A stretch of DNA of 57,769 nucleotides from Prorocentrum cordatum (lineage: Eukaryota; Sar; Dinophyceae; Prorocentrales; Prorocentraceae). The position numbers were made by a program, and so were the translations under genes. Numbering within the stretch: position 1 is the first letter of the stretch; each line of letters starts with the position of its first letter. Below the pieces are notes generated by a model. That model was given only the letters and a program-made list of their open reading frames with translations. It was not told the DNA's origin and did not search any database. Positions 9,103-18,984 of the stretch are shown piece after piece. The DNA lies in the NCBI GenBank assembly GCA_963575745.1, contig CAUYUJ010005649.1, positions 1 to 57,769 of the forward strand, in the 5' to 3' direction.

Positions 9103-9740
9103 GCGGGAGGAGGAGGAGGAGGAGGAGGAGGAAAAGTAAAAGGAGGAGGAGGAGGAGGAGGAGGAGGAGTAGGAGGAGCAGGAGGAGGAGGAGGAGGAGC
9201 AGGAGGAGGAGGACGGATGGATGATGATGATGATGATGATTGATGATGATGATGATGCTTGAGGAGAGGAGGAGGAGGGGAGAAGGAGGGAAGGAGGAGG
9301 AGGAGGAGGAGGAGAAGGAGCGAGAAGAGGAGGTGAGGAGGAGGCGGAGGAGGAGAGGAAGGAGGAGGAGGAGGACGGGGAAGAGGAGGAGGAGGAGGAG
9401 GAATGAGGAGTGAGGAGTGAGGAGTGAGGAGTGAGGAGTGAGGAGTGAGGAGTGAGGAGTGAGAATGAGGAGGAGGGAGGCAGAGGGGGGACGAGGAGGG
9501 AAGTGAGAGGATGAGGAGGAGGAGGGGGAGGAGCAGGAGGAGGAGGAGGAGGAAGCGGGAGTTGGACGAGAAGGAGAAGGAGTGATGATGATGGCGAGGC
9601 AGAGGAAGAAGACACGAAGAGGGAAGTGGGAGGAGGAGGAGGAGGAGGAGGAGGAGGAGGAGGAGGAGGAGGAGGAGGATGAGGAGGAAGGACGAGGGAA
9701 GATGGGAGGGAAGTGGGAGGAGGACAAGGAGAGAAGAGGG
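9103..9740 (+). repeat. Compound (AGG)n/(GAT)n/(GAGGAGT)n array
   Basis: About 640 bp of purine-rich microsatellite: (AGG)n, a (GAT)n block at about 9217-9257, about eight GAGGAGT heptamers at 9404-9463, then (GGA)n again. Long frames on both strands are translated repeat. Confidence 0.92.
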
Positions 9741-9754
9741 AGGAGGAGGTGCGG

Positions 9755-9837
9755 CTTGGTCCCCCCCGAGCGCCCTGAGCCCTGCATGCTGGGGTAGGCC
9801 GTCTGGATCTTGATGATGGTGCCGAGGTCCACGTTCA
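9755..9837 (-). CDS. Possible exon (NVDLGTIIKIQTAYPS)
   Basis: On the minus strand a C6 tract and AG (9839-9838) are followed by a frame encoding VNVDLGTIIKIQTAYPSMQG, then SGRSGGTK, before it enters (CTC)n repeats. Nearly every codon ends in C or G, and the peptide looks like ordinary globular protein: one of the clearest coding signatures in contig A. No donor is obvious; dinoflagellates also use GC donors, and ATGCAGG|GC near 9783 is possible. Family not recognised. Confidence 0.5.
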
Positions 9838-9878
9838 CTGGGGGGCGGCGTGCTCACGCCCGTGGCAGCAGCCCACAG

Positions 9879-9913
9879 CGACGAGAGGATGAGTACGACG
9901 ACGACGACGACGA

Positions 9914-9947
<34 letters not shown>

Positions 9948-10040
9948 AAGATTGGCGAAGAGTCGCCAAAATTGAATCCGCCGGCCAAACGGGCTAGAGG
10001 CGTGCTAAGATCTCCCGTAACTGGTAAAAGGTACTTCTGA
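9879..10040 (+). CDS. Possible terminal exon, acidic protein with NLS-like motif
   Basis: After a possible acceptor AG (9877-9878) the plus strand reads RREDEY, then two aspartate runs written mostly by (GAC)n, then KIGEESPKLNPPAKRARG and VLRSPVTGKRYF, ending at TGA 10038-10040. An acidic tract followed by PPAKRAR resembles the tail of a nuclear protein. The non-repetitive last 30 residues are the best argument for coding, because the Asp part could be microsatellite alone. The opposite-strand exon at 9755-9837 would belong to a different, divergently transcribed gene. Confidence 0.45.
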
Positions 10041-10117
10041 ATCGCGCGCGCGAAGCAACTCCTGGGGTCCCCAGACGAAAAACACCCTGGGAGAAGCCTG
10101 GCCAAGTCGATTCAGAT

Positions 10118-10740
10118 ATGGCCATCCTGGGTGCGGCCTTTCAGGCGCCCCAGAGCGCTCCAAGAGGACCCCAAGAGGCCCCCAAGACGGTCCAAGAGGG
10201 CTCAAAGTCGCCGACCGATCGTCCAACACGCCCAAGATGGCCTCCAGACGGCCGAAGACGCCTCCAAGACGCCTCAAGATGCCTCCAAGAGGGGTCCCAA
10301 GAGGGACCCCAGAGGCAAAAATTACAGATACTCCCGATGTATGTTTTAATTCGCGTTCTCGCCTGTTCGGCATCCCGGCGCTCAAAGACGGCCCAAGATC
10401 GCCCCAAGACGGCCCAAGAGGCCTTAAACAGGGCCCCAAAACGGCTCAAAGAGACCCCAAGACGGCCCAAGACGGCTCCAACAGGTGGCCCAGACGGGAG
10501 ACCGAAACGGACATTTCCAGCCCTCGGCCCCCACGAGCGAGGCCCCCAGGGGCCCCCAAGAGGCCCCCAAGAGCCAAAGAGGCCCCAAGAGGCCCCCAAG
10601 AGGCCCCTCAGGAGGCCCCCAAGCAAGCCCAAGAGGCCCCCAACAGGCCCCTAAGAGATTCCCACAGGCCCCCGTGAAGCCCCAGGTCAAAAAAATACCG
10701 CCAAGAGGCCCCCGAGAGGCCTTCCAAGGACCCCCCGACG
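10118..10740 (+). repeat. CAAGA-array element, copy 1
   Basis: Degenerate units of 11-12 bp built on CCAAGAGGCCC/CCAAGACGGC fill 10150-10310 and 10385-10720. Between them is an AT-richer core with TATGTTTTAATTCGCG then TTCTCGCCTGTTCG and GCGCTCAAAGACGGCC. The same array-core-array plan recurs on the same strand at 17380, 21560, 25490 and 29840. Frames across it are repeat translations. Confidence 0.75.
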
Positions 10741-11489
10741 CCTCCTGCTACCGTCCCCGAGCACGTTCAGCTCGTATTCGGGCGGACCAAGGATCCCCCA
10801 AGATTCGTCGTAGAGCGGGCCGAATGATGTCCAACATCCTCGCACAAACACCACCACGCCCTCGACCAGACGAGACCTGAATATTCGGCCAGGCAAGACG
10901 AGACCCCCTCGACCAGACCAAGCCAAGACAGAAAAAGGCCAAACCAGAGGAGAGCAAGCCACCCATGTGTTCGATGTTACCCCCCGGGTACGGACACGTG
11001 GATGCCACAGGGACCACTTGAACGAAAAAACCCTGGAAACGGAGGAGGTGGAAGAGGGAGAAGGAATTAAAAGTACAAGGGCAGAATGAAGACTTCCACG
11101 GCGGGAAAGCAGAGAACGACGCAAAGTTCAGAAGCGAGTCAGATGACAAAGAGGAAGATATGCAGGAACCACTCAAGTAACCGCACGTTTTCTGATTGCC
11201 GACCTTCCACACCTAGCTATCCACCGACAGTTGCAACTGGTCTCGATTCACAAGAGACCGACGGAGCCAGATCGTCACAAATAATGTTACATCCGAGTCT
11301 GGATGGTAAGGCTGCACGCGACAATACCACATCCGGCAGGGCAACTGCCATGCAAAAGACAGAGCGGGACGCGGGCCGCTGGATGGGCTGATGGGGGACA
11401 CGCGAAGCGTTCGGAGCAAGCATATACCAGGGACGTCAGCAGACGGCGGATTTCGGCCAACGTCTGACACCCTCTCCATGACCCTGCGC
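10741..11489. other. No gene recognised
   Basis: Mixed sequence with short frames only and no tandem structure. Confidence 0.45.
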
Positions 11490-11660
11490 ATTCGGCCATG
11501 GACCCCGTGCTGCCCATGGGCCTTGAGCGGTTCGAGGGCTTGCGGCAGTCTTCGGCGGTCTCTGGCGGTCTTCGGTCTCTGGCAGCCTCGGGCGCGAGAG
11601 CCGGATGGCTGCGCTCAACCAGGCGGTCCATGATCGAACACCCAAATGGCCCCTCCCGAG
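11490..11660 (+). repeat. Interspersed repeat family C (GGCGGTCT-rich), copy 1
   Basis: Ordered blocks CATGGACCC, GGCCTTGAGCGGTTC, several GGCGGTCTCTGGCGGTCTTC words, then GGTCCATGATCGAACACCC. The same order appears at 16565-16860 with more copies of the inner word, and the closing block occurs again at 16968-16990. Confidence 0.65.
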
Positions 11661-12065
11661 CACGCGAAGAGCACCGAGAACAACACGCCGAAGGAGCCAC
11701 CAAGGGGTGCAGGGAAGGCGCTGAACTCTGCCGCCCGCGGCCAATGCGAAGCTTGTGCTGGTGTGGCGCTTCTGGCCTCCTCTCCTCGATCACTCCTTGC
11801 GGTGGGAACTCACAGGAGCCTCGCATGCCATCTTGCTGGCTCTTGCGAATCGGCACTAACCGACGCAAATGGACGCGAAACGAAGCCACCTCGACGCAGC
11901 GCCAAGTCGGCATGTTCTCATCGATCACCCGACGCTAGCGCACGCTAGTGCACCCAAGAGACTGAGTTTCGAGGGCATACGACGCTCTCATGAGCTGCTA
12001 CCGAACCCCCCCGCTTGGCGCAAGGTCCTGCTTTCTGAGCGGAGGCGATGGCCGCGGGGATTGCC
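11661..12065. other. No gene recognised
   Basis: Open frames on both strands, none with consistent codon bias or a familiar motif. Confidence 0.4.
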
Positions 12066-12255
12066 TCTCCTGAGCATCGTTTTACCGATCCCTATCCCCA
12101 CCGAGCTGGCCTTGGCCCCACTGGCCGATCCGCCCCCATATGGGTGGGGATGCAGGCTGTTCCCTGTCCGGCTTCGAGGGGCATACATCCCGAACTGGGG
12201 CGGTGGCATGGTGGGGATCGCGACGGGAATGGGGCTGGGGATACAGTCAACCCCT
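12066..12255. repeat. Diverged relative of the 4118-4312 fold-back element
   Basis: Begins CTGAGCATCGTTTTACCGAT then CCCTATCCCCAC and ends with GGGGCTGGGGATACAGTC, in the same order as 4118-4312. The inverted ends are weaker here. Confidence 0.4.
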
Positions 12256-12448
12256 ACAGTAAGGACGCACGATGGGAATGCAAGGGCCCTGGAAGGCCAT
12301 GTCGACAGTCTGCGAGCGGGGCGCGGCCAGCGAATGCGGCCCAGGATGGGCCGAAGGGGAAGGATGCAAGGGCAACCTTAGAAAACCGAACCATCCTTGC
12401 TGTGAGGGTTGGCTGTAGGGACCAGTTAAACGATACGGATTCCAAGAC

Positions 12449-12485
12449 CAGAGATGCGCAGGTACTCCACGGAGGGCTTCGCGTC
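12449..12485 (-). CDS. Possible micro-exon (DAKPSVEYLRIS)
   Basis: A polypyrimidine stretch ending CCGCAG is followed on the minus strand by 37 nt encoding DAKPSVEYLRIS, then G|GTCTTG, a possible donor. The same frame is open upstream (AALAGLPFLPSRLRRPQ) with GC-ending codons, so the exon could be longer, about 12449-12560. It may belong with the minus-strand exon at 16237-16341, but nothing links them directly. Confidence 0.3.
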
Positions 12486-12489
12486 CTGC

Positions 12490-13510
12490 GGGCGCCGCAG
12501 CCGCGAGGGGAGGAAGGGGAGCCCAGCGAGAGCAGCCTCGGCCCCTCGCGGAACGGGGCAGGGCGCGGGGGACAAGACGGGGGGGTCTCTCAAGAAAGCT
12601 ACTTCCCAACCCTCCTGCGTTGGGTTCCCGCTCTGATTGGATCACTGCGATCTCCATCATCATTCCTCACCCTCCTCCTCGCGGCTCACTGGGGAGCTGT
12701 TTGCGCGCTGTTCCTGCATCCTCGGAGCCCGAGCTTCCGCCACGGGAGGCGCCGCCAGGGCCGCGGTACCACCCACGGCGTGCGCAACGACCTGGCTGGC
12801 ATTCCTCTCCCTTGGCTGCTCCTCCCCCTTTGAATGGACGCGAGCACCTGTCTTGGGACGCCGTGCCAGTCTCCCCACCTCTGAGCCGTCCCAGGAGGCC
12901 CGCCCGCAGGCTGCAGGGGCTGCGTGCCGCAGCTACGCTGGCGCACGGGGAGCGTGCCGCAGCGCTCCTCGAGAGCCTGACCATGCTGAGCACAAGCCGC
13001 GCTCACCTGACCAGGATTCCCCCCTCGCAGACGCGGTCCAATGCCGCTGCCGCTTCCGCCTCCCCAGGGGGGGGGGGGCGCAGGGGGACCCCCATCCCGT
13101 AAGAGGCTGGCCCGCTTCGAGAGGCCTCTCTGAAGGGCGTCGTGGGAAGGCAGGGGGTCTTTTCAAGAGGCGGGCTGCCCTGTTAGAAAGCCACACCCCT
13201 CGACCCGCGCCCTTCTGCGCGCCGTGGACGCACCCCTCTCCGAATAGTGCACACCGGTGCAGGGAAATGCAGAGCTGTGCAGAGCAGTGCGAAGCTACGC
13301 TTGGAAACTGTTGGACAGCGTGTCGCGACGACGGCCCTGGCGACACGCTGTCCCTTGGGAATGGATAGCGTGTCCCTTGGCTCCACGGGGCGGGAGGCTA
13401 AGAAAGGCTCGGGACACTGATGCCTCGGGACTGCGAATGGATAATGTGCCGCGCCGAAGCGTGGTAGGTCAGAACCCGCGGAGCGACATGTTATCCCAAA
13501 CGTCCTGACC
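12490..13510. other. GC-rich stretch, no confident gene
   Basis: The plus frame near 12890-13000 reads LQGLRAAATLAHGERAAALL with GC-ending codons after a good acceptor-like CCGTCCCAG. A second plus frame and the minus frames are equally open, so no exon is called. A perfect-stem hairpin lies at 13313-13353. Confidence 0.35.
13313..13353. other. 14 bp perfect inverted repeat
   Basis: GGACAGCGTGTCGC and its exact reverse complement GCGACACGCTGTCC are separated by 13 nt. A further partial copy, GATAGCGTGTCCCTTGG, follows at about 13364. Confidence 0.7.
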
Positions 13511-13514
13511 GCAG

Positions 13515-13665
13515 GCAATGCAATCCAATGGAAGCCGATGCAGCGCAAATCAAAACAGCGGAAAGCAATGCAAAACGAATCGACGCAGTGCAGCACAATA
13601 CGATGCAGAGAAAAGCACAGTAACGCAAAGCGATAGAACTCAGAGCAGGACAATTCAGATAAATG
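13515..13665 (+). repeat. Degenerate pentamer repeat (GCAAT/GCAGA-like)
   Basis: The sequence divides cleanly into 5-mers related to GCAAT, GCAGC and GCAAA over about 30 units. A short relative (TGCAG/AGCAG) is at 13258-13300. Frames here are artefacts of the repeat. Confidence 0.7.
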
Positions 13666-13679
13666 CAAGCCTCCTGAGA

Positions 13680-13800
13680 AGTTTTCTGAGCCCCCCCAAA
13701 GACACAGAGGGAACTTCTCAGAAGGCGCGAGGGCTTCTGCGAAGTCCCGCCGCCTTCTGGGAAGGCCTTCTCCTTTCGGGGGCGGCCAAGAGGGGGGCGT
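13680..13800. repeat. Degenerate AGAAGGC/GGGCTTCT repeat
   Basis: Second patch of the family at 490-620, with TTCTCAGAAGGC, GGGCTTCTG and CCTTCTGGGAAGGCC words. Confidence 0.45.
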
Positions 13801-14148
13801 CCAAGAGGGGGGGTGCAAATCATGGCTGGCGGCACGTGCGCGGCCCAAAGGGGGGGGCCAGGCACGCACTGAAATGAGAAGAGGCGCCACGAAATCTGGG
13901 AAAATGTCGCGGCCCACGCCATGACATCTACCCCCCCCCCTAGGTCCTCACCCCCCCTCTGCCGCCCCCGATCCCTGCCTCTTCCCTCCTTCGCCCGCCG
14001 CCGAGCGGTGGACGGAAAGAGTGCTGGCAGAGGACACCGTGCGCGGCCACGCGCGGCTCTCGGCGGCGCCGCCGCCGGGCCTCGGCGCGCGCCGCCCCGC
14101 ACGGCCGGGGACGCTGCGGCGGCGGCTGCAGGGCCGCCGCCTGGCACT

Positions 14149-14196
14149 GCCTGCTGCTGCCTGCTGCTGCCTGCTGCCTGCTGCTGCCTGCTGCTG

Positions 14197-14272
<76 letters not shown>

Positions 14273-14273
14273 A
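14149..14273 (+). repeat. (CTG)n repeat with CCTGCTG interruptions
   Basis: Several CCTGCTGCTG units grade into about 25 uninterrupted CTG triplets. Poly-Leu, poly-Ala and poly-Ser frames arise from it. Confidence 0.95.
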
Positions 14274-14306
14274 GTTCAGCACACACCCCACACGCGTTTC
14301 GTGGCC

Positions 14307-14390
14307 CCAAAGGGGGCTCCACCGAAGACGATACACACAAATGCGTTACTCACAACTGCATATGGTTTGGTCCTTCGCCAGGCGAACTGC
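14307..14390 (+). repeat. Dispersed 70 bp sequence, plus copy
   Basis: About 67 bp (CCACCGAAGACGATACACAC ... CTTCGCCAGG) matches 34150-34225 on the opposite strand, with roughly four of five positions equal. In one frame both copies give a similar peptide: HRRRYTQMRYSQLHMV here and HRRRYPQFRYPQLQMV there. Either an old exon family or a dispersed non-coding element. Confidence 0.55.
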
Positions 14391-14574
14391 TTCTTGAGGC
14401 CCTGTGGAGCTTCTCTTGTGGCCCCCTTGGGGCATCGTGCTCCTCTCTTGCTCCTCACCCCTGCCGCTGTCCCTCCCCGTCTCCTTGGCCACGGGGCGAC
14501 CTCTTGCGCGGGGAGAGACAGGGTGTTTGAAGGGGCCCTGGGACACACAAATAAATGCGCACAGATAAAACAAA

Positions 14575-15330
14575 TCCCCATCTTTCCCCATATTTTCTGG
14601 GGTTATGCCTTCCCCCCCCCCCCATTTCCCATATTTCCCCCTATTTTCTGGGGAATCGACGATGAATTGTGTCTGTGTGTGTTTCTTTCCCCTCTTGGAG
14701 GAGGAGGACCTCTTGGAGGAGGAGGAGGAGGAGGAGGAGGAGGAGGAGGAGGAGGAGGAGGAGTGTTGGGGGCACTCGTGGGAGCTCCCTGCACCGGGCC
14801 GGCCGTGCTCGCCCCCGGCGCCCCTCCGCACGGGCCGAGCTTGCTCGCGGCGAGAGGCCGTGCCCCGCACGCGCTCTCCTCGCCTGCCTCGCCCTGGGCC
14901 GGGCAGGTCTGGAGGGGCCCTGGGGCACAGGAGGAGGAGGAGGAGGAGGAGGAGGAGGAGGATAAGGAGGAGGAGGAGGAGGAATGAGGAGGATGGTGAG
15001 GAGGAGGATGATGAGGATGAGGAGGCTGAGGAGGAAGAGGAGGAGGAGGAGGAGGAGGACGAGGAGGAGGAGGAGGAGGAGGAGGAGTCCCATACTTTTG
15101 GAGTGTTTCGTCTTCCCCCCCCACTTCCCATATCTTCCCACAGTTTCCCACGTGTTCCCTAGATCTTCCTATCGTTTCCAATATTTTGCCATATTTTGAG
15201 GGGTTTTCACAGATAATGGGATCCCCCATATTTTCCCACATTTGGGTTTTTGTTTGTCTTCCCCCCCCACTTCCCATATTTCCCCATATGTTCTGGGGAG
15301 TCGACGATGAATTGTGTCTGTGTGTTTTTG
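14575..15330 (+). repeat. TTTCCCATAT-type repeats and GGA blocks
   Basis: Degenerate repeats of about 10 bp (TTTCCCATAT, TTCCCCATATTTTC) at 14575-14650 and 15115-15295, with (GAG)n at 14700-14765 and (GGA)n at 14928-15090. The motif GGGGAATCGACGATGAATTG, then TGTCTGTGTGT, occurs twice (about 14650 and 15296). GC-rich sequence at 14766-14925 has no clear frame preference. Confidence 0.75.
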
Positions 15331-15726
15331 CTCCCTCCTGAAAGTCCTCCTACAGGCGGATTTGGGAGGGCAAACTCAAGACAGTCCAATCGTGGATGGA
15401 CAAAGCCCCCTTTAGCAACACGTGGTTTAGTGAAAACGACCTCGGGCCCAAACCCGGCGGGCGCAAGCCTGGAAAATGACGGCCACGGCGCCCTCTCGAG
15501 AACCGAAAACGGACAATCCACCGATCGGCGCGTCAGGGTGGGGCTCCTGGGCTTCTGCCCACCCCCGACAAGAGAAGCTCAGGAACAGTCATAGCAACAA
15601 TCGGAAAATCTTCACGAGACTATCTTTTCCATGCTTGCGCACTCCACCTGCAGGGGGGCGGGCCCGACTCAGGCCTTCCCCCTCCGCCCCTCGCCCTGGC
15701 GGCGCGCCGGGGCCAGCCTGCTCCAG

Positions 15727-15818
15727 TGCGGCGGGGCTCCTCCGAAGCCCCCCGGCCTCCCGAGAAGCCGCCCGTGTCTCCAGAGAAGGCCGCGGCCCTC
15801 AAGACGGCCAGAGACCAG
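15727..15818 (+). CDS. Possible internal exon, Pro/Ala/Lys-rich
   Basis: After CTGCTCCAG (AG at 15725-15726) a frame reads SSEAPRPPEKPPVSPEKAAA then LKTARDQ with GC-ending codons and stops at CAG|GTTCC, a standard donor. Composition suggests a linker, not a fold. Other frames are also open, so this is tentative. Confidence 0.35.
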
Positions 15819-16061
15819 GTTCCTCTGCATTCCCCCTCCTGGGCTTGGGTCGGGCATCTCCTCCTACAGGCGGATCTTGGGCGAAAGACTCAAAAATCCA
15901 AGCATGCTCCTCCACTGTCAGAAACGATTCCAAAAAATCACCCCCCTACGGTCTTTGAAAACCATTTTTTGATACTCCCCCTGTAGAGGGACACGCCCGC
16001 TTTAACCCTGGGCGCGCGCCGCCGATTGCCCCTGCCTCCCCCGATCCTCTTACACCAGGGG

Positions 16062-16222
16062 CCCGACCACAGGAAACCTCCCACAAGAGGCCCAACCCTG
16101 AGACCCCAGGACGTCCATGGATTCTTGGTGTGGGAACGTCGCGCACTCCATCGCAAAGCCCTCGAGACCCAAGAAACCCAGGGCACCCTGGAGGCCAGCA
16201 GGGTGCTTCTTGGCATGGGTCT
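16062..16222 (+). repeat. Interspersed repeat family D, plus copy
   Basis: Contains CCCTGAGACCCCAGGACGTC, CATGGATTCTTGGTGTGGGA, and CCAAGAAACCCAGGGCACCC, then TGGAGGCCAGCAGGGTG. The reverse complement of the whole series is found in order at 18755-18915, with high identity. Confidence 0.8.
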
Positions 16223-16236
16223 CCGCTGTGCGTCAC

Positions 16237-16341
16237 CTGCCCACGCTCGCCCCAGATCCTGCGCCTCCTTGCCGTCCGCCGCCGGCTTCGCGTCGACGCC
16301 CCGCAGGAAGCTGCAGGCCGCGTTGATGTAGAACCCGGTGC
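16237..16341 (-). CDS. Possible internal exon (GTGFYINAACSFLRGV)
   Basis: Minus-strand segment between a possible acceptor (GGCGAG, AG at 16343-16342) and donor (GCAG|GTGACG, GT at 16236-16235). It encodes GTGFYINAACSFLRGVDAKP then AADGKEAQDLGRAWA. All but a few codons end in G or C, and the peptide is a natural mix with an aromatic/hydrophobic core. This is among the strongest exon signals in contig A. Family not recognised. Confidence 0.5.
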
Positions 16342-16424
16342 CTCGCCGCCGCCCCTCTCGCGTCGGGAGCCCAGACATGCGACCCCCTGATTTTTTCACT
16401 TTTCGGGCCCCTGGAAGTCCCGAC

Positions 16425-16500
16425 CTCTTCCCCAGGGACCGGCTTTTCATCCCGAGTCGGTTTTGGACGGTCCCGAGGCCTGGCGAGGGCTCCCCGCGGC
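16425..16500 (+). repeat. Interspersed repeat family B, copy 3
   Basis: GGGACCGGCTTTTCATCCCG, then GTTTTGGACGGTCCCGAGGC and TGGCGAGGGCTCCCC, in the same order as at 4925 and 5862. Confidence 0.5.
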
Positions 16501-16564
16501 CGCACGTGGCCAAAAGCTGCCCGCCCCGACTTTTTTCACGACGCGACCATGTCTGGGAAGGGGG

Positions 16565-16860
16565 CGTGTCCACGCCACGCGATTCGACCATGGAACCCTT
16601 GCAACCCCTCGGCCTTGAGTGGTCTTTGGCGGTCTCCGGCGGTCTTCCTGCGGCGGTCTTCCGGCGGCGGTCTTCGAGGCGGTCTCCGGCTCTCTGCGGC
16701 GGTCTCTGGCGGTCTTCGGTGCCCAAGCTGGCTGGGTTCAGCAAGGGGTCCACAATCGAACACCCTTTTCTGCGTCGGCGCCCAGGCAGAGGGTGACTGC
16801 GCTGGCGATGAGAAGCTGAATCGGGGATGCCGTTAGAGCGAATTGTACCGCCATGCAGGA
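16565..16860 (+). repeat. Interspersed repeat family C, copy 2
   Basis: Same blocks as 11490-11660 but with an expanded GGCGGTCT minisatellite (about 16625-16720), then GGTCCACAATCGAACACCC. The last block recurs at 16968-16990. Confidence 0.65.
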
Positions 16861-17379
16861 GGAGGAGCGAGGAGAGGACACGGCCGAAGGAAAACAGGGA
16901 CGGGACGGGCGGCTCAGGGGTCCGATCGCTCCCCGAGCGTGCGGCGCGGCCGGCCCCGCCGCAGAGCCCTTGGTCCACAATCGAACACCCGATCTGCCTA
17001 CACTGGCCCCTTCCGCTCGCATGGCCCCAGAGCAGGAGGCGAGGCAAACACGGCACTCGAGCGGACAGACGCCAGAAGACTGGAGAGACACGAATGGGGC
17101 GAGGTGGAGAAGAAGGCCGGGCTGTCAGTCGTCGTCTCCGTCGTCCCCTTTCCCTGCTCCCTCATCCTCAAGCTTGTCAGCGAGAGAACAATCTAGCAAC
17201 GTCGTGATCGAGTCGAAGGGAAGCCCCTTCCCTGTGATCCCTCCCTCCTCGGGGAGGGGGAGAGGGAGGAGGGCCCAGGGGGGCCCTGGTGGGAGTCCCA
17301 GGGAGGGGTCTGGGAGGGGGGGGGTCAGGTACGCATCTCCCCCTGAGGGTCCTTGGGCCTCAGAAAATACCAAGACAGG

Positions 17380-17900
17380 CCAAGAGTGCCCCAAGAGGCC
17401 CCCGAGATGGTCCAAGAGATCCCCAATCAGCAAACGATCGGTCCAAAACGCCTTCACGCCCACCAAACTGCCCAGGAGGCCTCCAGGACGCCCAAGAGCA
17501 CTCCCGCGAGGGCCCCAACAGGCCAAGTTCATTGATTTTCTGTTGGCTTTTCAAAAAGAATTGGGCGGTCTCGCCTTTTCCACTTCCCGCCGCTCCAATA
17601 CGGCACAAGAGACCCTCAAGATCGCCCCTAGACGGCCCAAGAGGCATCCAAGAGGGCCCCAAAACAGGACCCCAAGACAGCCAAAAACGCCTCCAAGACG
17701 GCCCAAGAGGCCCTCAAGACGGCTCCAAGAGCGTGCCCAGACGGAGGACGACCCGAACGGACATTTCGAGCCCTCGGCCCCGAGAGGCCCCCAAGAGGCC
17801 CCCAAGAGGCTCCCAAGAGGGCCCAGGATTCCTCCCCAGAGACCCCCGAGAGCCTTCCGAAGAGACCCCACGAAGCATCCTGGAGGGCTCTGGCCCGCAT
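17380..17900 (+). repeat. CAAGA-array element, copy 2
   Basis: Arrays of CCAAGAGGCCC-type units flank a core (about 17528-17605) with TTGATTTTCTGTTGGCTTTT, then GGTCTCGCCTTTTCC and CGCTCCAATACGGC. The preceding G-rich lead-in (CCTGGTGGGAG then GGGTC) resembles that of copy 4 at 25490. Confidence 0.75.
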
Positions 17901-18750
17901 TAGCGTCGTCGCCGCCGCCGCCGTTGCCGTCGTCGTCTCCCTTCAGGGTCGTCTGCGCAGGCCGTAAGGCCTTCGCAATGAGAGTGAAAGGGAATGGATG
18001 GGACACGACCCTGGCTCTTTCGTCGATGCCTGTTGCTCCTCCGTGCACTCTTGGTCGAGGCTAAGGCTCCGTGTTGTCCCTGGTCTCAGCGTCGGTGGCC
18101 CCCGCTTCCGGTACCGCTGCCGTCGGTCTGCTGCCTGACAGACTAGGCTGGACCTGCAGCTACTCACAAGACCCATACTCCCTTTAGGCTTATACCAAAA
18201 CATCTGGGTGGACTGGATATGTCTCCGTCACTTGTCTTCTCACCACCTCGGCTGCGTATACCCCACAGTACATTGACAGCACGTTGTACCACTTCGCGCT
18301 GGCGACATGGCGCATCGCGTTCGTTTTCGATGCTTGCGTTCGCTCCCCCCCGCCCCAAAGCTTGATGACGATCACGGTCTGGGGTCGCCAACGCGGCTCG
18401 GTGGTGTAGCATGTCGTCGAACGCCGGGGAGATTCCCACAGCTCCATTCCCCTTGCCACCAATGTTGAATTGGGGGAGCGCGGGGGGAGAATGTGGAAGC
18501 GTGCGTGCGAAGACCAGCCCAGACTGATGCAACCCTTCGTCGACGTACGGTGCCGGTGGACACCTGGTCAGCACGCTGCGCCGTGCCGTCGAGGCAACGA
18601 ACAATCCCTAGCCCTACTGCCTCGAGTGAACTGACATCCTCGATCGGGACCAAGACGACGACGAACTCGGTCAGCCACTGCGATGGTGCATGGCTAACGC
18701 GACCGAACAGCGGCCAAGGTTGGTACCAATCGATAGCACATGTGCGCTTG
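17901..18750. other. No gene recognised
   Basis: Mixed sequence. Frames are short and both strands are equally open. Confidence 0.4.
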
Positions 18751-18754
18751 TAGT

Positions 18755-18915
18755 GGAGACCCCTGCCAAAAAACACCCTGCTTGCCTCCAGGGTGCCCTG
18801 GGTTTCTTGGGTCTCTTTTGCTAAGGAGAACGTGACGTTCCCACACCAAGAATCCATGGACGTCCTGGGGTCTCAGGGTTGGGTTTCTTGTGGAAGGTTT
18901 CTTGTGGACTGGCCT
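18755..18915 (-). repeat. Interspersed repeat family D, inverted copy
   Basis: Reverse-complement partner of 16062-16222: CACCCTGCTTGCCTCCAGGG, GTGCCCTGGGTTTCTTGG, CCACACCAAGAATCCATGGA, CGTCCTGGGGTCTCAGGG. The two copies are about 2.5 kb apart. Confidence 0.8.
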
Positions 18916-18984
18916 CCACTGTATCACCGCCCTGGACAGACGCGGCGAGCAAGGAAAGAAGCGAATAGCTGGCGACGGCAGGGC

